Below the pieces are notes generated by a model that had not been told where the DNA came from, made no database searches, and saw only the letters and a list, made by a program, of their open reading frames with translations. Shown piece after piece: positions 1-5,098 of a stretch of DNA of 5,550 bases. The stretch comes from Myxococcaceae bacterium (GTDB taxonomy: Bacteria; Myxococcota; Myxococcia; Myxococcales; Myxococcaceae). A program made the position numbers and the translations under genes. Position 1 is the stretch's first letter; each line of letters opens with the position of its first letter. Location: NCBI GenBank assembly GCA_018262385.1, contig JAGSPQ010000736.1:1-5550 (forward strand), given 5' to 3'.

Positions 1-314
1 GGCCCGAGTGGGAAGCGCAGGACGTCCCGGGGCCGGCGGCCCACGTCCCCACCCTGGTGGGTGGCTGGATCCTCGCCGCGCTGATCGCGGTCGCCGCGCT
101 GGTCACCGTCGACGGCAACGGAGTGCGGCTGAACGCGATCGACGCGGTCAACCCGCTCAAAGAGCCGAAGAAGACCGACCGCGAGGAGGCGCGGCGCCAG
201 TGGGACGCGCTCTACGCCCTGCGGAAGGAAGTGCGCCGCGGTGAGGCGAAGCTCAACGAGTACGAGGTCGCCCGCAAGGCGGCGATCGCCGATCGGAAGA
301 GCCCGGCTAAATAA
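1..314 (+). CDS. Membrane-anchored hypothetical protein, C-terminal part (5' partial)
   Basis: I do not recognise this protein. The frame is open from the left edge (first full codon at base 3) to TAA at 312-314, giving 103 visible residues. A GTG at 57-59 could be a start, but it has no Shine-Dalgarno sequence, lies just before the hydrophobic stretch, and the frame stays open upstream, so a gene entering from outside is more likely. Counting from base 3, residues about 18-37 (LVGGWILAALIAVAALVTV) form one probable membrane helix. The rest is a soluble tail rich in Lys, Arg and Glu, with a probable helical or coiled-coil part around residues 55-100 (motifs TDREEARRQW and RRGEAKLNEYE). It is the only plus-strand gene and converges on the minus-strand OB-fold gene, overlapping its last 8 bases. 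Function is unknown. It may be the end of a larger membrane protein. Confidence 0.65.
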   Translation, partial: PEWEAQDVPGPAAHVPTLVGGWILAALIAVAALVTVDGNGVRLNAIDAVNPLKEPKKTDREEARRQWDALYALRKEVRRGEAKLNEYEVARKAAIADRKSPAK

Positions 315-327
315 ACCGGTAGCTCTT
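297..327. terminator. Hairpin between convergent genes, candidate bidirectional terminator
   Basis: AAGAGC (297-302) followed by CCGG (303-306) can pair with CCGG (316-319) and GCTCTT (322-327). This makes a 10-bp stem with a two-base TA bulge (320-321) and a 9-base loop (307-315). The loop contains the TAA of the plus-strand gene (312-314) and the TAG of the minus-strand gene (309-307). The symmetry lets the hairpin form in transcripts from either side, as expected where two genes meet tail to tail. No clear T-tract follows the stem on either strand, so intrinsic termination is plausible rather than shown. Confidence 0.45.
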
Positions 328-522
328 GACGATGAACCGCGGCCCGACCATCGCGAGGTTGAGCGAGTCGGCGTCGACGTCGCCCTCTGCCTCGACCCGC
401 GAGCCGGGCTTCTTCAGCTTCCGATCGCCGCCGGCGAGCAGGTAGGTCTTCCCGTCGTCCGAGGCGAGGGTCCAGATCCCCGTCTCGATGTCCTGGAACT
501 TCACCTCGCCGGTGACCTTCAC
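307..522 (-). CDS. Small OB-fold-like protein, coupled to the upstream protease
   Basis: This 71-residue protein starts at GTG (522-520), which overlaps the protease stop TGA (521-519) as GTGA, so translational re-initiation is likely. It ends at TAG (309-307). The pattern is a short all-beta barrel: MKVTGEVKFQD, then IWTLASDDGKTYLLAG, then KKPGSRVEAEGDV, and a final strand PRFIVKSYRFI. The spaced motifs G-V, W-L-x-x-D-G-K-x-Y-L-L and V-x-A-E-G resemble small bacterial OB-fold domains of the kind annotated as DUF5818-like. There is no signal peptide or membrane segment, so it should be cytoplasmic unless attached to a partner. The neighbouring protease is predicted to end in the cytoplasm, which makes an interaction possible. 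Family assignment is by pattern only, and the ligand or partner is unknown. Confidence 0.7.
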   Translation of the reverse strand: MKVTGEVKFQDIETGIWTLASDDGKTYLLAGGDRKLKKPGSRVEAEGDVDADSLNLAMVGPRFIVKSYRFI

Positions 523-2258
523 GGCTTCACCGTGCGCAGCATCGCGCGGGCGATGAAGAGGCAGACCAGCGCGTTGAGGACGAGGAACGGAATCGCCATG
601 AACGTGAAGGGCAGCCAGGCCAGCGCCGGAGCGCCCGCCCACGCCGAGTAGCCGAGGATCGCGGCGAAGCCGAGCGCGAGGCCGCCGACCACCGGCCGCC
701 AGGCCTTGAGCTTGATCGCGATGAACGACAGCAGCAGGGGGATCGCCGCGCTGTAGACGATCGGGTTGGCGAGCGAGCCGCGCCCAAAGATGATCTTCTG
801 GAGCCACTCGGGGATCGGCAGCGTCCACAGCACCGACATCTCGGACGGCGCGAGGAAGTAGCGCAGGAAGAACATCCCGATCGTGACCAGCACGAGGGGA
901 ACCGCGAACGCGGGTTTGAAGAGAAGGTTGAAGAAGCCGGGGCGCTCGGTCTTGCCCATCGTCAGCAGCACGAAGACCAGCAGCCCGGCGGCCCAGGCCA
1001 GCGGGCCCCAGTTGAGATCGCCGAAGGCGTACGCGCCGATCTGCGAGCTGTCGACCGGGGCCTCCACCACCTCGATCCGCGGGGCGACGGTGAGCGCGTC
1101 GTCGCCCTCGGCCTCGAGCTTCGCCAGCGCCTTGATCGACGCCTCGGCGTCGATCACGCCGTGGCCGTAGGTCTCGCTCCAGCCGTTCTGCCCCGCGGGC
1201 GGGTGGGCGGAGGCGAAGAGCGCCTTCTCGACCTGGTCCGGGTTCTTGGCGCCCGCGGCGTAGATCAGCGCGGCGACCGCGGCGACGTGCGGGGTCGCCA
1301 TGCTGGTGCCCTGGTAATAGGCGTAGACCGATTTGGTGTAGTCGCCGGGGGCGATGGTGTTCTGCAGAATCCCCGCTTCCTCCCCCTGGCTCTTGTCGCC
1401 GCCGGGAGCCGCGACGTCGAGCTCCTTGCCCCACGACGAGTACGGCGCCTTGGTGCCCTTGGGGCCGACCGCGCCGACCGCCACCGAGCCCGCGTAGGCC
1501 GCGGGGTACTCGACCACCCCGCGCCCGCCGTTGCCGGCCGCGCAGACCACCACCACGCCCTTCTTGCGCGCGTACTCGATCGCGTTGGCCATCACCTGCG
1601 AGCGGCCGCCGCCGCCCAACGACATGTTGATCACCTTGGCGCCGTGATCGGCCGCCCAGCGAATCGCATCCGAGATCGCCGCCGAGCTGCCCGAGCCGAA
1701 CGCGTCGAGCACCTTCACCGGCATCAGGGTCGCTTCGAAGGCGACGCCCGCGACGCCCGCGGCGTTGTCGGTGGCCTGGGCGATGGTGCCGGCGACGTGG
1801 GTGCCGTGGCCGTGGTCGTCATTGGCGTGCTTGTCGCGGTTGACGAAGTCGTAGCCCTCGACGAACTTGGCGCCCTTCAGATCCGGCACCTGCTTGAAGT
1901 CGTCGTAGTCCTCGTAGGCGATGCCGGTGTCGAGCACCGCGACCACGATCCCCTTGCCGCGGGACTTGTCCCACGCCCTGGGCATGTTGATCATCTTCAG
2001 GTTCCACTGCTTGCCGTAGTCGGGATCGTTGGGGGTAAAGCTGGCCTTCAGCTCCATCAGCGGCTCGGCGGCCTCGACGTCGGGGTTGGAGCGGATCAGC
2101 TCGAGCAGCGATTCCTCGTCTTCCTCGCTGACGCCGGTGGCGACGGTGATCGCGCTGTCGACGCCCTCTTCTTCGTCCGCCAGCTCGAGGTCGATGCCCC
2201 ACCGGCTCTCGATCGCGTCGAACTGGGCCTTGGTGGTGCCGTCGGCGAAGTCGACCAC
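519..2258 (-). CDS. Subtilisin-like S8 serine protease with C-terminal five-helix membrane domain
   Basis: Numbered from the GTG at 2258-2256, this 579-residue protein has an inhibitor/propeptide-like region (about 1-72), then an S8 catalytic domain (about 78-375). The triad is complete: Asp110 in VAVLDTGI, His151 in HGTHVAG, Ser319 in GTSMATPHVA, with oxyanion-hole Asn243 in AAGNGG. PNDPDYGKQW (76-85) is the usual junction between prodomain and catalytic core. A linker (about 380-412) leads to five hydrophobic segments near 416-433, 447-468, 497-515, 521-541 and 545-570. Positive charges (K435, R439, K448; K516, K518, R521; R571, R575, K578) fall in loops 1-2, 3-4 and the C-terminus, predicting a cytoplasmic C-terminus and an external protease domain. 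Most S8 enzymes lack such a membrane domain. No signal peptide is visible, and GTG 2258 is simply the first usable start; the true N-terminus is uncertain. The gene overlaps the OB-fold gene by 4 bases. Substrate unknown; cleavage of envelope proteins is inference. Confidence 0.92.
   Translation of the reverse strand: MVDFADGTTKAQFDAIESRWGIDLELADEEEGVDSAITVATGVSEEDEESLLELIRSNPDVEAAEPLMELKASFTPNDPDYGKQWNLKMINMPRAWDKSRGKGIVVAVLDTGIAYEDYDDFKQVPDLKGAKFVEGYDFVNRDKHANDDHGHGTHVAGTIAQATDNAAGVAGVAFEATLMPVKVLDAFGSGSSAAISDAIRWAADHGAKVINMSLGGGGRSQVMANAIEYARKKGVVVVCAAGNGGRGVVEYPAAYAGSVAVGAVGPKGTKAPYSSWGKELDVAAPGGDKSQGEEAGILQNTIAPGDYTKSVYAYYQGTSMATPHVAAVAALIYAAGAKNPDQVEKALFASAHPPAGQNGWSETYGHGVIDAEASIKALAKLEAEGDDALTVAPRIEVVEAPVDSSQIGAYAFGDLNWGPLAWAAGLLVFVLLTMGKTERPGFFNLLFKPAFAVPLVLVTIGMFFLRYFLAPSEMSVLWTLPIPEWLQKIIFGRGSLANPIVYSAAIPLLLSFIAIKLKAWRPVVGGLALGFAAILGYSAWAGAPALAWLPFTFMAIPFLVLNALVCLFIARAMLRTVKP
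2024..2041 (-). repeat. FTPND-encoding 18-base repeat, copy inside the protease gene
   Basis: This segment encodes FTPND at protease residues 74-78, at the prodomain/catalytic junction. It matches 15 of 18 bases in a second copy at 2327-2344, and both copies encode FTPND in the same frame, 101 codons apart. It may be chance or a small duplication at the 5' end of the gene. Confidence 0.35.
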
Positions 2259-2326
2259 GATCGCCCCGGGGACGTGCCAGGCCGCTTCGTCCGGCAGCTC
2301 GTCGATGGTGTAGGCAGGCCGGCTGA

Positions 2327-2344
2327 GATCATTGGGCGTAAAGG
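2327..2344 (-). repeat. FTPND-encoding 18-base repeat, copy upstream of the annotated protease start
   Basis: This is the partner of the copy at 2024-2041, with 15 of 18 bases identical. It lies upstream of GTG 2258 but in the protease frame, and also reads FTPND (codons 2342-2328). Because the match is in frame and keeps the peptide, it weakly supports this stretch being, or having once been, translated. Confidence 0.35.
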
Positions 2345-2374
2345 CCGCTTCTTCCTGGTCCGCTCCCCGGGTTT

Positions 2375-2393
2375 CTCAGTACGAACGTATGAG
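2375..2393. promoter_or_regulatory. Imperfect palindrome upstream of the protease gene, candidate operator
   Basis: CTCA (2375-2378) and TACG (2380-2383) pair with CGTA (2386-2389) and TGAG (2390-2393). The only irregularities are one unpaired G (2379) and a two-base AA centre. A two-base centre is too tight for a good RNA hairpin, so a site for a dimeric DNA-binding protein is the more natural reading. It sits 117 bases upstream of GTG 2258, in the only gap between minus-strand genes. It also covers the TGA that closes the protease frame. A regulatory role is inferred from position and symmetry alone. Confidence 0.3.
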
Positions 2394-2457
2394 GCAACGA
2401 TTGGATCTTGGCGGTGATTCCGGCGAGGTGAGTGAAGTTCCGTTAACCACTGGCAGT

Positions 2458-3081
2458 TTAGTGTTTCCGCGAAGTTGCTGCTTCGGTCAGGCAGGACACC
2501 ACCGTCTTGCCTACAAGAGGGAGGCCACGCTGGAAGGTGCGGTCGGCCGACGGCACCACCTCCACTCGGGCGGGGCTGCGGGTAACCATGCTGCGTGACA
2601 GGGAATTGTCGTGCTCGCCGACCACGACCCACACCTCGGCCGGCCAGCGGGCGGGATCGGTGGAGGTGGGGCTGACCAGACACACCCCCTCCAGCCCGGC
2701 GGGCTTTCGCCGCAGCAGCTCGAGCGCCACCGCGTCCGAGCCGTGGAGGCTCGCCACCAGCACCCCGCCCCCGGCGGCGTTGTCGACCGCCACCTCGAGC
2801 GCGGCGAGCGCGTCTTCGATCAGCGCCGCGCCGCTCGAGCGGCTGCCCTGGCTGGCGCCGACGCCGCGGTAGTTGAAGCGCAGGGTGGGAAAGCCGGCCG
2901 CCGAAGCGGCGAACGCAAGCTCTGCACCGACGAGGTGATCCATCCCTCCCCCTTCGTCCGGAGGGGGCGGCAGCACCAGCAGCAGCGGGGAACGGGCGCC
3001 GCGGTGGGAGACGCCCTCCATCACCTGCTTGCCGACCGGGATCAGCGTCGGGCGTTCGAGGAACTGGCCTTTGGCGACCAT
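2458..3081 (-). CDS. COG2945-type alpha/beta-hydrolase-fold protein with a degenerate catalytic triad
   Basis: The 207-residue protein starts at ATG (3081-3079), with a GGGA about nine bases upstream, and ends at TAA (2460-2458). The start lies 40 bases inside the methyltransferase gene. A later ATG (3021) would remove the conserved first strands (PTLIPVGKQVMEG), so the longer form is preferred. Family hallmarks are PPPPDEGGGMDHLV (38-51, matching the usual HPHP-x-GG-x-M), LRFNYRGVGASQG (67-79) and the acid-loop motif GEHD (D158). The nucleophile elbow, normally G-x-S-x-G after VLVA, reads SLHGS (111-115), which puts His113 where the serine belongs. The catalytic-histidine motif, normally ADHFF, reads ADRTF with Arg181. 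Both changes are clean, in-frame substitutions in an intact gene. The likely reading is a pseudoenzyme with a binding or regulatory role. Ser115 one turn away is a less likely replacement nucleophile. Coupling to the methyltransferase gene is suggested by the overlap. Confidence 0.85.
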   Translation of the reverse strand: MVAKGQFLERPTLIPVGKQVMEGVSHRGARSPLLLVLPPPPDEGGGMDHLVGAELAFAASAAGFPTLRFNYRGVGASQGSRSSGAALIEDALAALEVAVDNAAGGGVLVASLHGSDAVALELLRRKPAGLEGVCLVSPTSTDPARWPAEVWVVVGEHDNSLSRSMVTRSPARVEVVPSADRTFQRGLPLVGKTVVSCLTEAATSRKH

Positions 3082-4283
3082 GAGCCGACTTCCCGCAGCA
3101 CGAGGAACTTGAGGTACCGGCCTTCGGGGAACTGCAGGCGGATCGGGTGATCCGGAGGCTGGTAGCGCTCTTCGACCAGCGCCAGCTCGGTGTCGGCGTT
3201 GAAGGCGGCCTCTTTGATCGCACCGAGGAAGGCGTCGGGAGTGATGCGGGCCGAGCAGCTCGAGGTGACCAGCAGCCCGCCGGGGCGCAGCAGCCGCAGC
3301 GCCTGGCGGTTGAGCGAGGCGTAGCCGTCGAGCGCGGCCTGGACGTCCTTCTGGCTCTTCGCGAAGGCCGGCGGGTCGAGCACGATCAGATCGAAGGTCC
3401 GGCCTTCCTGCTTGAACGAGTCGAGCAGGGTGAAGACGTCGGCGGCGAGGAAGTCGAACCGCGAGGGGTCGATGCCGTTGAGGGTGAAGTTCTCGCGGGC
3501 GAGCGCGATCGCGTCCTCGTCCTGATCGACGGAGAAGATGCTCTTCGCCCCGCCGAGCGCGGCGTTGACCGAGAAGCCCCCCGAGAAGCAGAAGCAGTTG
3601 AGGACGTCGTGGCCCTTCGCCAGGCGCTTGATCAGCGCCCGGTTCTCGCGCTGGTCGAGGAAGAAGCCGGTCTTCTGACCGCGGTAGACGTCGACCAGGA
3701 ACCGGGTGCCCCGCTCGAGGATCGGGATCGTCTCGGGCGCCGGGGTCCCCCAGAGGATCTTCCCGGTGCCGCGCGCGTCGTCGGCGTCGTCGTCGCGCAC
3801 CACCTCGTCGCGGCCGACGATGCCCTTCAGCCCGGGGATCGCGGCCTTCAGCGCCTCGACCAGCAGCGGGCGGTACGGGGTCAGGCCCGCCGAGTAGAGC
3901 TTCATCACCGCCCAGCCGGCGTAGTGGTCGACCACGACTCCCGGCAGCCCGTCGCCCTCGCCGTGCACGACGCGGAACGAGTCGGTGTCGGTCAGATCGA
4001 TCAGCGCGTGGCGGGCGTCCCAGCACTCCTTCACCCGGCGGGCGAAGAAGGCGGCGTCGATCACCTCGCCCGGATCGCGGGTGAGCACCCGCACCGCGAT
4101 CGCCGAGAGCGGGTCGTAGTAGCCGCGGGCCATGAAGCGGCCGCCCTCGGTGAGATCGACCACGCTGCCGGCAGGAATCCGCGGCACCTGCTCGAGCCCG
4201 CGCTTGAACACCCACGGGTGGCCGGCCTTGAGGTGGCGGCCCAGGCCGGGCTTGAGCTCGAGCCGAATCAGCGCGCTGCTCAT
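3042..4283 (-). CDS. rlmI: RlmI-like class I SAM-dependent 23S rRNA cytosine-C5 methyltransferase
   Basis: This 413-residue protein belongs to the COG1092/RlmI family. E. coli RlmI makes m5C1962 in 23S rRNA using S-adenosylmethionine. Domains in order: an N-terminal PUA-like RNA-binding domain (about 1-75, with LKAGHPWVFKRGLEQV), a central domain (about 76-195, with VVHGEGDGLPGVVVDHYAGW), and a Rossmann methyltransferase domain (about 198-398). Motifs seen: GQKTGFFLDQRENR (202-215), the SAM-binding loop NCFCFSGGFSVNAALGGA (229-246), the acidic ribose-binding DQDEDAI (253-259), the catalytic LDPPAFAKS (302-310) and SSCS (341-344). It starts at ATG (4283-4281), overlapping the phosphatase TGA as ATGA; no strong Shine-Dalgarno sequence is visible, so coupling probably drives initiation. 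The family usually ends near YLKFLVLRE (390-398); the 15-residue Ser/Arg/Lys tail lies largely within the 40-base overlap with the next gene. The exact target base is inferred from the family. Confidence 0.92.
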   Translation of the reverse strand: MSSALIRLELKPGLGRHLKAGHPWVFKRGLEQVPRIPAGSVVDLTEGGRFMARGYYDPLSAIAVRVLTRDPGEVIDAAFFARRVKECWDARHALIDLTDTDSFRVVHGEGDGLPGVVVDHYAGWAVMKLYSAGLTPYRPLLVEALKAAIPGLKGIVGRDEVVRDDDADDARGTGKILWGTPAPETIPILERGTRFLVDVYRGQKTGFFLDQRENRALIKRLAKGHDVLNCFCFSGGFSVNAALGGAKSIFSVDQDEDAIALARENFTLNGIDPSRFDFLAADVFTLLDSFKQEGRTFDLIVLDPPAFAKSQKDVQAALDGYASLNRQALRLLRPGGLLVTSSCSARITPDAFLGAIKEAAFNADTELALVEERYQPPDHPIRLQFPEGRYLKFLVLREVGSWSPKASSSNARR

Positions 4284-5098
4284 GAGGCGACCCGCTCGGC
4301 CTTCGGGCGCGCCTTCTGCGACCGGGCGATCGCGTCGACGAGCTCGCAGAAACCGCGGCCCTCGCGGGCGCGGGTGATGAACTTCGGAGGAGCGTCGAGC
4401 CGATCGATCACGTCGAGCACGTTTGCCACCGCGACCGACAGAGAGAAAGCGGCAAACATCGGGGCGTCGTTGAACGAGTCGCCGACGTAGACGAACCGCG
4501 GGTCCACCGGGCGCAGCCGCACCTTCCACTGCCGAAAGAGGAAGTCGCGCACCGCCGAACGCTTGTCGAACTGGCCGATCCAGCAGTTGACGTGCACCGA
4601 CGAGCGCACCGCCGTCACCCCGCGCGCGACGAGGAAGGACTCGAGCGCGGCGGCGCCCTGCGGCCCCAGCCGGGCGTCTTCGGCGTAGTCGATCGCCAGG
4701 TCGACCTCGCGGGCCAGCGAGTCGGTCGACAGCAGCGAGCCCTTCACCTTCCCCATCGCGGCGGTCACGATCCGCGTCAGCCGGGCGCGGTTCTGCGCTC
4801 GCACCGGCGCGCTCTGCGCATAGCGCTTCTTCAGCCCCTTCGACTCGCGGGCCCAGGCCAGCGCCCCGTTCTCGACGATCACGCCGGCCACCGGCAGCTG
4901 GCGGATCCAGCTCTCGCCCCAGCCCGAGGGCCGCCCGCTGACCAGCACCACCTGCACCCGGTGGGCGACCAGCCACTCGATCGCGCGCAGCACGGTGCTG
5001 GTGAGCCGGCCGTCGGTGGTGAGGGTGCCGTCGACGTCGGCGAAGACCGCGCGAACCTTCCCGAGGTCCGCCTGCGCCAGCGGCTGGGGGCGATTCAA
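4280..5098 (-). CDS. HAD-superfamily phosphatase (Cof/subclass IIB type)
   Basis: The protein has 272 residues and all four HAD motifs. Motif I is FADVDGTLTTDG, with nucleophile Asp21 and acid/base Asp23. Motif II is VLVSGRP with Ser54. Motif III is probably Lys179 in FDKRSAV. Motif IV is VGDSFNDAPMF, with Asp207 and Asp211. The region VIVENGAL (73-80) and the long cap between motifs II and III (about 85-175) fit the IIB subclass, which includes sugar-phosphate and mannosyl-3-phosphoglycerate phosphatases; GFCELVDAI near the end also fits. The substrate cannot be read from the sequence. The start is TTG (5098-5096), overlapping the upstream stop as TTGA with a GGAG at good spacing; no alternative start precedes motif I. 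It is cytoplasmic, with no signal peptide or membrane segment. The gene also overlaps the methyltransferase start by 4 bases. Confidence 0.9.
   Translation of the reverse strand: MNRPQPLAQADLGKVRAVFADVDGTLTTDGRLTSTVLRAIEWLVAHRVQVVLVSGRPSGWGESWIRQLPVAGVIVENGALAWARESKGLKKRYAQSAPVRAQNRARLTRIVTAAMGKVKGSLLSTDSLAREVDLAIDYAEDARLGPQGAAALESFLVARGVTAVRSSVHVNCWIGQFDKRSAVRDFLFRQWKVRLRPVDPRFVYVGDSFNDAPMFAAFSLSVAVANVLDVIDRLDAPPKFITRAREGRGFCELVDAIARSQKARPKAERVAS

Larger units (their letters stand above)
2259..2457. other. Gap between the hydrolase-like and protease genes; includes a possible unrecognised protease N-terminus
   Basis: This 199-base stretch lies between the hydrolase-like stop (2458-2460) and the first usable protease start (2258). 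The protease frame stays open upstream from 2258 to a TGA at 2378-2376, which is 39 codons without ATG, GTG or TTG. The nearer half (about 2259-2320) has high GC at third positions and reads PDEAAWHVPGAIVVDF into the protease, like the first strand of a subtilase prodomain. The further part (about 2321-2457) has weaker codon bias and looks mostly non-coding. It holds an imperfect palindrome (2375-2393). No reading frame here shows a signal peptide. I see no confident -35/-10 promoter and no RNA gene. Confidence 0.5.

Noticed and set aside
523..1434. Upstream extension of the OB-fold frame inside the protease gene
   Set aside because: The sequence is Arg/Gly/Ala-rich shadow coding over a well-supported S8 protease. 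The GTG at 522 gives a compact protein that fits a small OB fold.
1161..2417. Long plus-strand open frame opposite the protease gene
   Set aside because: It mirrors the codon bias of the protease on the other strand, is dominated by Arg/Gly/Val/Asp repeats and has no recognisable domain. GC-rich genes commonly leave such open antisense frames.
2446..2462. CACT/AGTG inverted repeat at the end of the hydrolase-like gene, considered as a terminator
   Set aside because: The stem is only four base pairs and no T-tract follows it on the minus strand.
3019..3021. Alternative ATG start for the hydrolase-like gene, avoiding the overlap
   Set aside because: It would remove the PTLIPVGKQV strand region that family members have before the LEG-like motif, and its ribosome binding site is no better than that of ATG 3081.
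3082..4215. Upstream extension of the hydrolase-like frame
   Set aside because: Residues before ATG 3081 are Arg/Gly-rich shadow translation of the methyltransferase gene, with no hydrolase features.
3147..4490. Long plus-strand open frame opposite the methyltransferase and phosphatase genes
   Set aside because: The translation is low-complexity, rich in Arg, Val, Gly and Glu, with no motif. The opposite strand carries two clear enzymes over the same bases.
4284..4976. Upstream extension of the methyltransferase frame
   Set aside because: It reads as low-complexity Arg/Ala/Gly across the phosphatase gene. The PUA-like domain begins naturally at ATG 4283.
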